Of a DNA stretch of 64,000 nucleotides, positions 33,904 to 47,500 are shown piece after piece. The DNA lies in NCBI RefSeq assembly GCF_004193775.1, contig NC_041016.1:40524522-40588521 (forward strand), in the 5' to 3' direction. The notes under the pieces were generated by a model that worked only from the letters and a program-made list of their open reading frames with translations, ran no database searches and was not told the origin of the DNA. Made by a program: the position numbers and the translations under genes. Each line of letters opens with the position of its first letter. Positions within the stretch are counted from its first letter, which is position 1. The stretch comes from Glycine soja (Eukaryota > Streptophyta > Magnoliopsida > Fabales > Fabaceae).

Positions 33904-36348
33904 TTGGTAGAAGTATGTACATTGGGGGAGAAATACGCGGGTTAGACAAATTAACGAAGAGTAACCCATAACTGGACGGTTATAGATTAATTCGCAATTA
34001 ATTAGTCAAAAAATTATCATTTTGTGTGCAACTTATAATTAAACAAAACCAACCTTTGAACCACGCTCAGGGTCTCATTCTGAGTGTTTTGATATATATT
34101 GCCTACCTTCGAAAACGGGCCCTGACGAGTGCAGAGAAACGTGAAGAACTGGAACCAGAGAGGCAGCACGCAAACCAAGGTAGGATTTCAGCATCCAGAA
34201 AGGTCCAATTTTTTTTCTTCTTTTATGGCTGAGTATATGGTCAAGTCAAAGGTAAAGGTGGGCCCTTTTTGCTCCAATTAAAAAATGACATGTGGAATTG
34301 CTTTTAAAAAGAAAATGAAAAAGAAAAGAAAAACCCTTTTAAAAGCCAAATCTTCTCTCTCTTTCTCCAGAAACTTCCAGCACAACCCTCTCTTTCTTCC
34401 TCCAAGTTTCTTTTTTTCATTTTCTTCACCACCATTGTTGTCTCTCTTCAAGCTTCAAATCCCCCTTCATTTCCACACCAAATTGCAAGATAAAGTTGTT
34501 TTTGGAGTCTAGGAGCTTACCTCTACCTCATGGGACCTTCAATTTCAGGTAAGGGTGGACTTCTCCTCACTTGAAATCTGTGGGTGTTGGGTTCTTGGGA
34601 GCTATAATGGGTAGTTCTACTAGGTTATTGTTTAAGGGTAGTTGTTTGTGAAGGAAATTGTTGTAGTTATGCTAAACTTGACATGTTTAATGTAAGCAAA
34701 ACTGCCCATGTTGATTTAGGGTTCAATAATGATGTTTTGAGATATATGTGTGCTTAAAATGTAGATAGAAAACTGGTAGAGAGGATGGGGAGAGTTAGCT
34801 TAGAGTTAAATGTGAGAATGGCAGTGTTGTAGGTGGAAAAGTGTGAGATTTTGAGGTTTAGAAAGCCCAATTTGGTGTTAGAGGAAATTTGAGTTTAAAG
34901 TGAGTTGATTCTAGTTTAGAATGTCAATTAAGACTTGTAGGAAAGCTTGGTTAGAGCAAATGAGGAAAGTGAGTGGCAAATGTGAAAGAAAAGAGCCATT
35001 TATAGTGTAAATTGAGTGTTGAGAGGTCAAATTTTGAATAGGTGGAGATTTTACCTTAAAATTAGTTTGAGCAAGTCTATTTCAATGTTATAGACTTGAT
35101 GAAGATGAGAGTTTACCCAAAAATCACCCAATTTTCATTTTCACCTTTCAAACCTTGAAAATTCACTAAATTTGGTGGGTTTTGGATACCTATGTTTTGC
35201 TTTACCTTGATTTGAAGTTTGCTTTTGGCTAGAACATGATTTATACATGTTTTAGGACTTGTGGGATTCAATTTGAATGGATTTGGATGCATGTAAGCTA
35301 GATTTTGAAAATCTGCAAAATTATGCAGAAAAGCTGCCCAATTATGTAGCAAATCTGCCAATTATGCAGAAAAAAAATTGGTTGTGCAATGCTAGTTTTT
35401 GCTGTCACGGGAAAGGTAGTATATCTCATGTTCTAGACACTCTTTAGCAGATCCCAACGGTCAAAACTTAGATTTCTGAATTAGGAACCCCCAGTTAAAA
35501 TTTCAAGGCGATCCAATGGTTACCGAATCGGGGATGAGGACTTTACTGAGGTATGTTGGTAGGAAAAACACTATGGAATTCGAATGAATCTTGTGTAAAG
35601 ATTTCTGCCTCCACTCTTTTTTTTTCAAGGTTGTTTCATGTCAAATGGAATTAAATTGATTTGAGATTGTGAAGGCTTGGAGGGGTTGATGGGGACTCGA
35701 TGCTGAGAGGAACGAGGAGAAGGGCTACGTACGTGTATGTGAGCTCAATTTAAAGGTGGGCAACTGGGGATGATGTGCTTATGCCTGGGCTTGTGGAAAT
35801 GGGATATTTGTTTTGCGCCATCGCCCGATCGCCACCTAGTACCACATATGATGGGTGCCCCATAACCCAATAAGCCATGTGTGAGAAAGCGTGGAAGAGT
35901 CAGTCTTCCAACTTTTATTGGTTGACCACAGAGTGGTACCTGAGGATATGTCGTGGGGGTCAGGAGACCTTGGGGACGTCAGGTGGGGTGCTATTGCCCA
36001 AAACCAAGCTTGGCCAATCCCGACCCAACCCGGGCATAGTTAGCCAGTGAGAACCTGTGACGTACCTCAGCAGGCGAGCTCCTGGCAGTCAACCAATAAA
36101 GGAACAAAAGTCCACGAAGTAGGGAGGCTTGTGTGGTGGCTGACCAGCTATCTATCTTGTGTTTTTATCTGAAAAATTCCATCTAGTAATCGATTACCAT
36201 TTGTGTGTAATCGATTACAGGGTTTAAAAATTGAAACAAAACGTTCAGTAGCTGTTGGTAATCGATTACCATTTGTGTGTAATCGATTACACAGTGTTAT
36301 ATGCTACTGGTAATCAATTACCATTTGTGTGTAATCTATTACACAATG

Positions 36349-37905
36349 TGTCATACCCTAATTTCGTCCGGGGATTATTACTTGATGACATGCAATAAAT
36401 GAAGTTCTGAGACGTCTCAGAAATCGAAAGGAAGCAGGCTTGCGTGATTCGGGAAATTCCGTAATGTGGCGGAAATCGAAAAGAGGTGTTTTTGCGCAAT
36501 CTGTGAGTTTCCGTAACTTCTTCGAAAGCTAAAAAAGAGTAAATACATAATCCGTAAGGATTCGTAACCTTGCGGAAGGAAAATAAGTATCGTTACGAAA
36601 TTCGTAAATTTTCGTAACGTTACGGAAAAAGAATTACAAAAAAATAGAAAGGGGGTGCATTTAGTAAACAGGGGGTGCAAATAGCAACCAAGCCCACTTG
36701 GGCCCTCCAGAAGATTCCTCCAGAAGGCTGTTGCTTCTGGAGGAAGCAACCTTGCTCGCTTGGGCGAGCTGGGCGGCAAGCTTCTCCCCTATTTTGCTAT
36801 AAATAGGGGGAGAAGTGAAGAAGAAAAGGGTTCAGCCCCTTAGGCACTTCTCTCTGTCTCGAATTTGCTGAGGAAAATTATTTCCGTGAAGAAAATCCAA
36901 GCCGAGGTGCTTCCGTAACGTTTCCGTGAGTAATTACGCGAAGATTCTCGACCGTTCTTCAAGATTCATCGTTCGTTCTTCGTTTTCTTCAGTCTTCAAC
37001 GGGTAAGTACCTCAAACCAAACTTTTCAATTCATTTTATGTACCCGTGGTGGTCCACATTTTGTTTCATGTATTTTTATTCTCGTCTTCATTTACTTTTT
37101 ATACCCCCTTTTGACGTGCTTAAGCCATTTATTTAAGTCATTTCTCGCTTAATCTAAAAATAAAATAAACTTCCATCGATCGTTTGAATTGTATCATCCG
37201 TTAATTTTGGTTAAAACGAATTCTGACCGTTCGGTCGTGCCGTAACCACGTTGGAAATAAAAAAAGAGGTAAAATAATAATATAATAATCAAAAAATACC
37301 TTTTAGTAAAATAAAAGCGTAAGATCAATCAGACGTTTTCTCTTTGGGATTTCTCATTCTTAATTGAATTGACTAATAATTAAAGTGAAACTAAGGCTAA
37401 AATCAACTCGCCTAGTCAAGCTCGTCCACAAAAATAGGTGTTTGAAAGTTTATCATGTCAGTTTCTTACTAAGTAAAAAAGGATCATTTTTAAGGTCCAA
37501 TGCCTTAAAATGATCACCCCTCAAGTAAAAAGAATCACTTGATTCACGCATAAGGAAGAACTACGTAGGTTTGATTTCCTCTTTGATGGAGGGTACGTAG
37601 GAGCAAGAGCCCCGCTTTTGTCAACCTAAAAAAAATAAAAAAGAAATAAAAGTTAAGATAACACAATTCCACAATTCTAAAAAAATAGGTTGTTGTCCTT
37701 CGAGACAAACGTGAGAGGTGCTAATACCTTCCTCAAACGTAAATACAACTCCCGAACTTAGAATTTTCATTTTGACCAGTTTCCTTCGGTTTTTCCGACA
37801 TTTTCCACAAATAAACGTTGGTGGCGACTCCGCGCATCTTTCCTCCTTTGGGAAGCGCACCCGTGAGCCTCTCCCTCGCTCGCCCGCGAAGGGCACGTTG
37901 CGACA
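36349..37905 (+). mobile_element. solo Ogre-type LTR
   Basis: 1557 bp, TGTCATACCC to GTTGCGACA, flanked by CAATG at 36344-36348 and 37906-37910. Both ends match the Ogre LTRs of the left nest read in the element's sense. A TATAAATA box is at 36798-36805, and a CTACGTAGG...GGTACGTAGGAG module at about 37560-37605. It is shorter than the 2115-bp LTRs and diverged. It is inserted in the gypsy LTR among the GTAATCGATTAC motifs. Confidence 0.92.
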
Positions 37906-38167
37906 CAATGTTATATGCTACTGGTAATCGATTACCATTTATGTGTAATCGATTACACAGTGTAACTTTTAAGTTCCAATGTGCAATGACGATTGTAATT
38001 CGTTTTTGGGCACTGGTAATCGATTACACACTTTGGTAATCGATTACCAGAGAGGAAATCTCTTGAAAAAGACATTTTGACTGTGCGTAATCGTTATGGG
38101 ACACATTGTATTGTTACCTGTGTAGTTAGATATCTTGTGAAAGAGTCTACCCCCTTTCTTTTATCTC

Positions 38168-38566
38168 TTGTAGATCGCGATGACAGCGTAGTAGATCCAT
38201 GATCGCGTCGTGATGGAGTGCCTAGAGGGTGTTTGGGAGACGTTCGAAGGCAATGAGAGATGCCGATTCTGTGGCACAGTTCGACTCACTGCTACTTCGC
38301 TAGTACATCCGGAGCAACCCGCATGCACACTTCAGCAGCCTGTGGAGTGGATACTACCTATGCCTACTCCATATCGACTAGTTGAGCCTGTTCAATTGAT
38401 AGAGGTGTCATCCTCTAAAGAGGATCTTGAAGAGGACCCAGAGGAGTTACCTCCTGAACCTGCTGTGGATGCCCCTGACTTACCAGAGGATGGTGAGGAC
38501 CCGCTCCCTGATGTTGATTCTCCAGAGGATATTATGTCAGCATCTGAGGCAGACTCTACAGAGTAG
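38168..38566 (+). pseudogene. acidic ORF inside the gypsy LTR, first copy (start damaged)
   Basis: The open frame from 38210 begins MMECLEGVWETFEGNERCRF and ends with a Glu/Asp/Pro-rich tail (EEDPEELPPEP, PDVDSPEDIMSASEADS). The partner copy at 56680 starts earlier (MAAQLIHDRVA). Here the same upstream codons are ATG ACA GCG TAG, so the original start is cut off by a stop, and the tail also stops about 25 codons earlier. There is no known domain, no signal peptide and no membrane segment. It may be a remnant of a once-coding LTR sequence. Function unknown. Confidence 0.55.
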
Positions 38567-39191
38567 AGTGGCCCTGGAGGGACAACGAATAGTGACGACT
38601 CTTCATCATAGCAGACGGCTTCTTAGATTAAGCGTACATACTTTTGTGGGTGGGTGTATCTAGTTCAGACTGCTAGGTTTACTCTTTTGATTTTTGGGTA
38701 GGTAGACCTCTTGTATAGAAATTTTGATGATTGTATATATATTATGGCTGAAGCCACCACAGTTATTACCTTTGCTCTGGATGTCACTGTGCTATTTTGC
38801 AAACTCTCATGTTTTGGAAAGTTTTTGATGATGAAAACAATTATGTTTTATCTTGTTATTTGAAAAAGAAATGTCAACGAACTTTATTTGAAAAGAGTTT
38901 ACCGACCACACCTTATTATTTCTCATGTGACGACCCAAAATGATGGCTGGTATTTTTTTTCTGAAAAAGAAAAAAAAAAGTTTGGAGGTAGTAAGTGATC
39001 AGAAAGAAATGAATCCGAATAGAGTTGTGAACTGGCCACTCAAGACTCTATAGTGATAATTTTACTTCTGAAATTAATTACCGTGAAATAAATAACAGTG
39101 CAAAAAAAAGAGAAAAAAATATTTTCCCATGGTTTCAGCTATTTAATTTATTACTATTAAATCAGTCATTATTTAGGGACGCCACAATTGG

Positions 39192-39203
39192 TGGTATCAG
39201 AGC
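39192..39203 (+). other. primer binding site of the gypsy element
   Basis: TGGTATCAGAGC lies five bases after the LTR end, the usual plant site matching the 3' end of initiator tRNA-Met. Confidence 0.85.
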
Positions 39204-39372
39204 AAAAGTTGGATTCTAGTGAACCTGTCCATGGTCTTACTGTGTGAATGCTGTGTATCTTTGAAACGTGGAAGTAGGTTTCGGGGAGTGACATTAAGTC
39301 ACAAATTGTGTGTAATTCTACCCTCTTGTCTTAAGCAGGAAAGTGCAATTGATTTAGTAGAATTGTTGTTGT

Positions 39373-39486
<114 letters not shown>

Positions 39487-39567
39487 TTGTTATAACTGTC
39501 ATAGCCTATATGGTACACTCTCTCAGTAGAATTTCTTGGATACTAATAGCTTCCCTACAGGTTAGGT

Positions 39568-42500
39568 ATGGCAGGACATGGTAGGGATCATAACCGTGAT
39601 GTCCTCGACCGCATCACAACTATGCTGGAAACTCTAGTGCAGGAACGTGATGTGGAGCCGGCAGAGTATTGGGGACTCATGGCTTTCCGTAAGAACCACC
39701 CGCCGAAGTTCAGTGGGGACTATGATCTAGAGGGTGCTAGGTTATGGTTAGCTGAGACTGAGAAGATTTTCAAGGCGATGGGTTGCCTCGAGGAGCATAA
39801 GGTCCCTTATGCGACGTTCATGCTCCAGTGAGAAGCTGAGAACTGGTGGAAGTTTGTGAAACCTACATTAGCAGCACCTGGAGGCATGATTCCTTGGAAT
39901 GCCTTCAAGGACAAATTCCTAGACAACTATTTTCCACGAGATCTCAGAAAGCGAAAGGCGAGGGAATTTCTGGATTTGAAGCAGGGAAACATGTCCGTTG
40001 GAGAATACACGGCCAAATTTAATGAACTTCTACAGTACTGGCCTCAATACCAAGATGCTCGGAACGAAGAGGACTTATGTGCTCAGTTTGAGAATGGGCT
40101 TCGACTGGAGATTCAACAGGCAGTTAGCTACATGCAGATTACAGATTTCAATCAACTGGTGACGAAGTGCCGAATATTTGAGGACAAAATGAAAGAGAGG
40201 CAAGTCAGAGGCTTTGGAGGACCACAAAGAAGCCACCCTTTTAGAGGAAACAGTAATAAGAGGATGAAGCCATATTCCAGCAACAAGGGGAAACAACCTA
40301 TGGCTACGTCTAACATGAGCCAGTCAAAGGAGACTGGGGTACAGTGCTTTCAGTGCGGAGGATCGCATCTTAGGAGAAATTGCCCACAACTCCAACAGAC
40401 ACAGGAAGATCGTTGCTATATTTGTGGCAAGGTAGGCCATTATGCTCGGGAGTGTAGAATGGCTGGGAGACCGACGGTAACAACCAATTCTAACACAGTC
40501 AACCGTGGATCTACTAATCCCACGAGGAGCGATAATGTTAGCAACAACAATAACACTAGTGGTGGAAGACAGAAGGTACCCTCCCGGGTATTTGCTATGA
40601 GAGGGTCAAAAGCTGCTGCCTCCAACGATTTGATACAGGGTAAGTGTTTGATTGCTGATAAATTGCTAGATGTACTCTATGATTCGGGTGCCACACATTC
40701 GTTCATATCTCATGCATGTGTGGAGAGGTTGGGGTTATGTATGACGGAGTTACCATATGATATCGTGGTGTCTACTCCGACTAACGAGCCTGTAACCACC
40801 TCTCGGACGTGTTTGAAGTGTCCTATAACTGTTGAGGGTCGATCTTTTATGACGGATTTGATTTTCCTACCTTTAGCTCATCTAGATGTGATATTGGGAA
40901 TGGACTGGTTATCTACTAACCATATCTTTCTAAACTGCAAAGAGAAGATGCTAGTATTTGGTAGAAATGTAATTCCAAATGAACCATTGAAGGAGAATGC
41001 TGCCAACGATGGAGTGGGGGACGTTCGAACCTACATGGTGCTGTTCTCCATGAATGTGGAGGAGGTCTCTGAAGTTAGCAGTATACCGGTGGTGTCAGAA
41101 TTCCCAAAGGTCTTTCCTGATGACATTTGTGAATTACCACCTGAGAGAGAAGTGGAATTCATTATTGACTTGGTGCCTGGGGCGAATCCAGTGTCGATCA
41201 CGCCCTATAGGATGTCTCCAATTGAACTGGTAGAGGTGAAGGCACAAGTGCAGGATCTCTTAAGTAAACAATTTGTTCACCCAAGCGTATCACTGTGGGG
41301 AGCGCCGGTCTTATTGGTTAAGAAGAAGGATGGAAACATGAGGATGTGCGTAGTCTACCGGCAGCTGAACAAAGTCACTATCAAGAACAAATATCCCCTA
41401 CCGAGGATAGATGATTTGATTGATCAATTGAGGGGAGCGACGGTATTATCAAAGATCAATTTGCAATCGAGGTATCATCAAATCCGAGTTAAGAAGGAAG
41501 ATATTCCAAAGACTGCGTTTCAGATTCAGTATGGACATTATGAGTATTTAGTCATGCCATTTGGAGTGACTAATGCTCTGGCTATCTTCATGGGCTATAT
41601 GAACCGTATATTCCATGATTACTTAGATCAGTTCGTGGTTGTGTTCATTGATGATATCCTAGTGTATTCGAAGAATAAGAAGGAGCATGAAAAGCACTTG
41701 AGAATTGTGTTGCATATCCTGAGGGATAGGAAATCGTTCGCCAAACTGTCGAAATGTGAATTTTGGTTAGAGAAAGTGCAGTTCCTGGGGCACGTGATTT
41801 CTAAAGATGGGTTGCGGTGGACCCGGTTAAAGTGGAATCGGTTATGGAGTGGCAACAACCGACAACTCCAACAGAAGTTCGAAGTTTCTTGGGGTTGGCC
41901 GGCTATTATAGGAAATTCATTGAGGGATTTTCTAAATCAGCACTACCCCTAACTAAAATAACTCATAAGAATGAGAAGTTTGTCTGGAATGAGAAATGTG
42001 AGCAAAGCTTCCAAGAGTTGAAGAGGCGATTGACAACAGCTCCAATGTTGATTTTGCCCGACCCTAAGAGACCATTTGAAGTGTATTGCGATGCAAGCGG
42101 GCAAGGCTTAGGGTGCGTATTGATGTAGGAGGGAAGGGTAGTGGCTTATGCTTCACGCCAATTGCGTCCTCATGAAGTTAACTATCCGACCCATGACTTG
42201 GAACTAGCAGCTTGGTCTTTGCCTTAAAGATTTGGAGGCACTATTTATATGGAACTCGTTTTGAAGTTTTTAGCGATCACAAGAGCCTCAAATACTTGTT
42301 CAATCAGAAGGAACTCAATATGAGGCAACGAAGATGGATGGAGTTCCTCAAGGATTATGACTTTGGTCTTTCCTACCATCCAGGAAAGGCTAATGTAGTA
42401 GCCGACGCGCTGAGCCGGAAGTCCTTATATGTTGCGACCCTGATGATTCTGGAACAGAGATTGATAGAGGAATTCCGAGATCTAAGTCTAGCAATCGAGA

Positions 42501-42990
42501 TGCGACCCATGAGCTTATTTGTGGGAGCGTTGCAAATCACCAATGAATTCATAAATCACATACGCGAGACTCAAAAGGATGACCAGTTTCTGCAAGACAA
42601 AGTGTTAGATGCAATGGGAGATAAGGATGTGGAGTTTAAAAAGGATACAACCGGGTTAATTAGATTCAAGGGGAGGATATGTGTACCGCCATTAGATGAT
42701 TTGAAAGTTAAGATCTTGGAAGAAGCACATAAAAGCCGTCTTAGTTTCCATCCAGGGATGACTAAGATGTACCAAGATTTGAAGAGAAGTTTTTGGTGGC
42801 ATGGCATGAAGAAAGATGTAGCTGAATATGTAGCAAAATGTTTGACATGTTAAAAGGCCAAAGCTGAGCACCAGTGACAATCAGGAGGATTAAATCCGCT
42901 AGAAATTCCGGAATGGAAATGGGAGAGCATATCTATGGATTTTGTATCTAGTTTGCCCAAGATGAGTTGTGGACACAATTAGAAAAGTAA
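39568..42990 (+). pseudogene. gypsy gag-pol (Tekay/Del-like), nearly complete to the start of integrase
   Basis: Gag starts MAGHGRDHNRD at 39568, has a stop at 39829-39831, then stays open to 41952. It carries two zinc knuckles ([13 protein letters not shown] at about 40345, [14 protein letters not shown] at about 40414). The protease motif YDSGATHSF is at about 40678, and RT has [11 protein letters not shown] at about 41638-41670. A one-base frameshift near 41813 moves the frame to 41817-42128 ([25 protein letters not shown]). A stop at 42126 and another shift near 42215 lead to the rest of RNase H ([26 protein letters not shown]) and the integrase zinc-binding region ([19 protein letters not shown], stop at 42851). 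Homology stops near 42990; the integrase core and the 3' LTR are missing. Relatives with this Gag-RT type are Tekay/Del chromoviruses; no chromodomain remains to confirm this. Confidence 0.9.
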
Positions 42991-43429
42991 ATGTGAGTCT
43001 TTTACCTTTTTGAAATGCTTTTATTTTAATATGTTTAAAAACTTTTAATTAATTTTGATTTCTTATTCCTTTTATTATTAGTACATATATGTGTGGGATA
43101 GAGGGTGTCACAAGGGTAGCAATTTTAATCTCATCCTTGTACCCGCAAAGTACCTATGTATCTAATTACTACAATTGTAGTAAAAATTCATTCTTAATTA
43201 ATCCAAACATAATATTAAAAGCATACACATAATATTAAATACAAGCAAACATAACATTGGTTCATCCAATCTCAAGTCATAAATAAACAAAATTACAAAG
43301 ATAATCATCTTGTTAAAGTTAATATTTTAATCGCTTAACAAAGACTGTAATTAAAGGTTTAGGATTTTTACCTCTCTAATAATGATACTACTAGAGATTA
43401 GAGACTTACAATATTAGTCATAAAAAATA

Positions 43430-44097
43430 GACTTAAATATATTTTTGGTCCCTAATCAATATCCGATTTTGCATTTTCTTCTTAATAAATTTTTGTTTTG
43501 CAATGAGTCTCTAATAAAACAATAATTTTTTTTTGTCCTTGACACTTATTTTTAGTCCCTAATAAATTAGCAAATTTTGTGTTTGCTCCATGATAAATAT
43601 TTCCCACTTGTTATTAATAGACTAAAACAAAATATTAGGGACAAAAAATAAAATTATTATTTTATTAGGGACTCAGTGCAAAACAAAAATTTATTAAGGA
43701 ACAAACACAAAAATAAGATATGATATGATATGATATGTGCGGGACAGGTTGGGTGGTACCCATACTTGCACCCATACCTACATAAATTTGCGGGTATATA
43801 CCTCTGTTCTGTACTTCGCCTCAAATTTTGTGGCTAATTACCTATCTTGAATATTTTTGCAAGTATCCATAGGATCCAAATATACTTTGTTATCCTTAGA
43901 TACCAATTATTTTAAAAATTGCCACAAATTGTTTTTTCAAAACTTTAAGGGACATATCATCATTTGCCTGAATTATAATTGTAGCAATTCAAAACACAAT
44001 TTGTAATATATTATGGATCCAATTGCAAATAAATAAATTATTTGGAATCCAAAACAAAATTTAGTCAATTATTAAGGATCTAAAACATATTTAAGTC
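43430..44097. mobile_element. MITE-like inverted-repeat element
   Basis: The outer ends are inverted: GACTTAAATATATTTTTGG at 43430 versus the complement of ACATATTTAAGTC ending at 44097. Within it, 43490-43545 (TTTTGTTTTGCAATGAGTC...) pairs with 43660-43700 (GACTCAGTGCAAAACAAAAA), making a second, tighter foldback. No coding capacity. A weak AATA sits on both sides. Confidence 0.6.
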
Positions 44098-44163
44098 AAT
44101 AATTTTTAATCATTTTCTCAAATAAATTGCACCCAAAATTCATTCTTGAATGTATTTTGTTTT

Positions 44164-44262
44164 GGTCGATGAGGTCTAGCTTAATTGGTTAAGAAAGGTC
44201 CGTGAATTCTTATAAATCTCTTAAAATTCCAGTACAATTCCTACTGACAAAAAAATATATTT
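44164..44262 (+). mobile_element. possible SINE remnant
   Basis: TAGCTTAATTGG at about 44178 fits a tRNA-type A box, and ACAATTCCT at about 44238 could be a decayed B box, with an A-rich end (ACAAAAAAATA). About 100 bp. The weak B box makes this uncertain. Confidence 0.3.
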
Positions 44263-44520
44263 TGTTTGTTATCTTGTTGGTGTTGGAATCTCGACTGCGA
44301 GATTGACGAACAACATGAGAACGCAGAAGTTCATAGATAACTGTCAAAAGCAAAAATTCACTATATAGTAATCCAATCCTTTTTCTTCCTATAGTATCAA
44401 TAAGTCAGCAAAAAGAATGGCCCAGGCCAGGAAGAAGAAAAAGAAAAGGACAACACTAGTACTACTCCATTTTAAAATACCATAGTTAATAATACAATAA
44501 ATTAATGAAAATTAGGAGAA

Positions 44521-47500
44521 CTATTGTGGGCGAAGAGAAGAGAGAACTACGTCTTGGAGAGAGCTATCTCTCTGCATAGCAGCTTTGAATTCATCAAAGG
44601 TAACTTTTCCATCACTGTTGGCATCCATTAGGTCAAATATCTCATCCAATTTGCCAGGTTCAGTGATGTCAGTTGGGAGACAGTCTTCTGGTAAAGCCTG
44701 TTGTTCAGTGAATTTGTTTGTGTCAAGAGATGAAAGTCACAAGTTAAGGCTAACTAGAAAAATAGAGTATAGTGTGTTTTGAGTCTTCAATTTTAAGTCA
44801 AAATTGATCTTGGTCTAAGTTTAAAAAATAAACAAAATTCACCGGTTATAAAGAATATGGAAATCAATATCATAATATTTCTAAAGTATAGGAACTATAA
44901 CTAACTTTAACCAAAAATTAAGAGACTTCAATTATATTTTATCCTAAAAAAGAAGGGGCATAATATTACTCTGAGCATGGATGCTACTTCTTCCTTGGTG
45001 ATGCACCCGGATCGATCTGTGTCATACATCTGTGTCAAAGAAAACCGTGAGGCAAATTAGCTCATTATGCTAAGCTCTTTTTCTTTGTATTAGTGTGTAT
45101 TTGGGTGAGCATTAAAAATGATTATATACAATTAATTTTGGTTAAAATTGATTCTGAAACTATAAATTTTTTGATCCTGCAGAAATTCCTTAAAATTTTT
45201 TCTCCAAAATCAATTTCCAACCTAATATCATTTCTTGAATATGAAACCAAACATGAAAATATATACCTAAAATCATTTTAACGGGTATTTCAAGGTGATT
45301 TTAGAGAATCTAAACTGAAGCCAAACACGAAGTCATATATAAAGAACTTTACAGTGGTTTCTTTTGTTTATTTTGTGTATGTTGGAGTATTTTTCCAGAG
45401 TTGTTGAGAGGTTGTGAACTAAGGTATGGTGAAAATAGTGAGTCATGTAATATAATCACAAAAATAAATAATACATGAGTGATTGCCGTATACGGCATAT
45501 TTGTGTAGACGGTAAGTTATGAGAAAAGGCTCACCTGGAAGCACAAACGGAGAGCATCATCCCCTTTGGAGTTTTTGAAGCTGGAAAAACCACATAGTAT
45601 CTCTCTCATGTCAACTGTTCCATCTCGGTTGTCGTCAAACAAGTCAAATATTCGCGGTGCTAGAGGGATCAGTGATGGCATGTTCATTGCTTTCAGCACC
45701 TCCTCAAACTCAGATAGAGTGGCATTGTCCCCACTCACACATCTGTTAACAACCAGCAACATTTTTATATCAGTCAAAAGAAACTGTCTAAGACAAGTGC
45801 ATATACAAATATTTGGTTTCTTGTCAAACTGAAGAGCCACATTTGTGCATGTTTGCGTTAAAGTTCGCAAACTTAAATTTGAATGAATTCCGTATTGAAG
45901 CTGAGTTTGCAAAAACAACATTCCATTTTCTTCCATTTCAAGCTGAGTTTCAAGGCAAAATTGAGTCGAAACTTGTTTATAATCGAACTCAGCTGAGAAC
46001 TAAATAGACTTCATTAGTTTTACTTTTTAAAGAATCTTGGAGTGTCCCAACTAAATATAAAATATAGTCTTAGACCCTGTTTGGATAAACTTCTCTATAA
46101 AGAATAAGAAAATAAGAAGCTAAAATGAATTAACCTTCTTGCACAAGTTAAAATCAACTTATGCACTTAATTTTTAGAGAAGCTCTTTTAATATAAATTC
46201 TCTCAAAGCTAAGGTACATAAGTTAATTTTATCTTATGGAGAAGCTTAATGTATTTTACTTTCTTATTTTCTTCTCCTATTAGTGTTTATAGAGAAGTTT
46301 ATCCAAATAAGGCCTTAGTAGTTTGATCAGTTCTGAATTTTGATCTTGACTCATGAATACTTACATCTTCTTAAAACTCATCCTGAGATTTTCAATTTCC
46401 TCTTCTGTGAGATCATGTGTTCCCACCAAGGATTTCAGTTTTTTGGTTCTGAGGAAGATTGTGGTGCTCCAAATACTTGCAATTGCAACTGCACGCAGTT
46501 TGCGCCTAGCGTTGAAGCTCTGCAATCTTGAGACAATCTCAGGGTCCATTGCATCATCTTTGGCCTTGTCACCTACCACCCATGGATGACTCAGAAGCTG
46601 TTCCAAGACATAAATCAAAATGTAAGTGTGGGGGGGCTATTGTTCTCAAAGTATTTTAATAAAATATCCCCAAACTTCTTTGTGCTTGAAAATAATATGA
46701 TGCAAAATGTTGAACACTGATTAGTAGTTATTTTTTTTTTCCTGAAAGATTTAGATGCATTACTAAAAACTACTAGTATTTAAGTAAAAAAAAATCTAAA
46801 CATATAGTAAATAAATAACGGTTTTTTTGTGGTAATTTATTCCAACACAGAATTGCTATCATAGTAGATATGCTTCATTCTTTGTACCAAGAAAAGAAAA
46901 AAGAAATATGCCTCAATTAAATTTAAGATTAATGAAGTTGGTAAGAGTGTACAATACATCTTGAGCACTAGGTCTTCTACTAGGATCAACAATCAAAAGA
47001 TCTGAAATCAGTTGCTTCGCTGAACGGGTAATGCCCTTCCATGTCTTCTCATAGAAACTGAAATTCCCCTGTTCCAAAATATTGGATTTGGTAAGCAAGA
47101 ACATTATAGAATGATCACTAGGTGGAAGATGTAACATGTACCCGTATTTAACTTAAAATTTGTTTCTTCTAAGAGTCCAAAGGTTATGATAGTCACGCAA
47201 TTAACAGTGCAACACAGGATACTAAACCTTTGAACTGATCATTGGATCTGGCACATTAATGCAAAGGTATAGTGGCTTGCAAATGATGTAATTTAATGTA
47301 TTTTGTACTTTTATGATGAAAGTGGTAAGTTACTATGAGAAAACACGTGGTAGATTGAAAATGGATAATGTATTTGAGTAAAAGTCACATTTTCCTACAT
47401 TGCTCATTTTTACAGTCTGTTACTCATTCTCTCTTTGAGGAATCACACTTTAAATCTGTGCATGATATGTTACTTACATTCATTATCATTTGTTGTTTCT

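Larger units (their letters stand above)
33772..39186 (+). repeat. 5' LTR (Tekay/Del-like gypsy), about 3.85 kb plus a nested LTR
   Basis: Runs from TGTGACATCC at 33772 to GGGACGCCACA at 39186, directly before a primer site. A second, solo copy at 53990-57691 shares the whole length. Without the nested Ogre LTR it is about 3.85 kb. Shared landmarks are a (TA)n run near the 5' end (33825-33902 versus 54044-54105), the block GACGTCAGGTGGGGTGCTAT (about 35977), GGTAATCGATTACC motifs, and an acidic ORF near the 3' end. Stretches outside these are non-coding. Confidence 0.85.
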
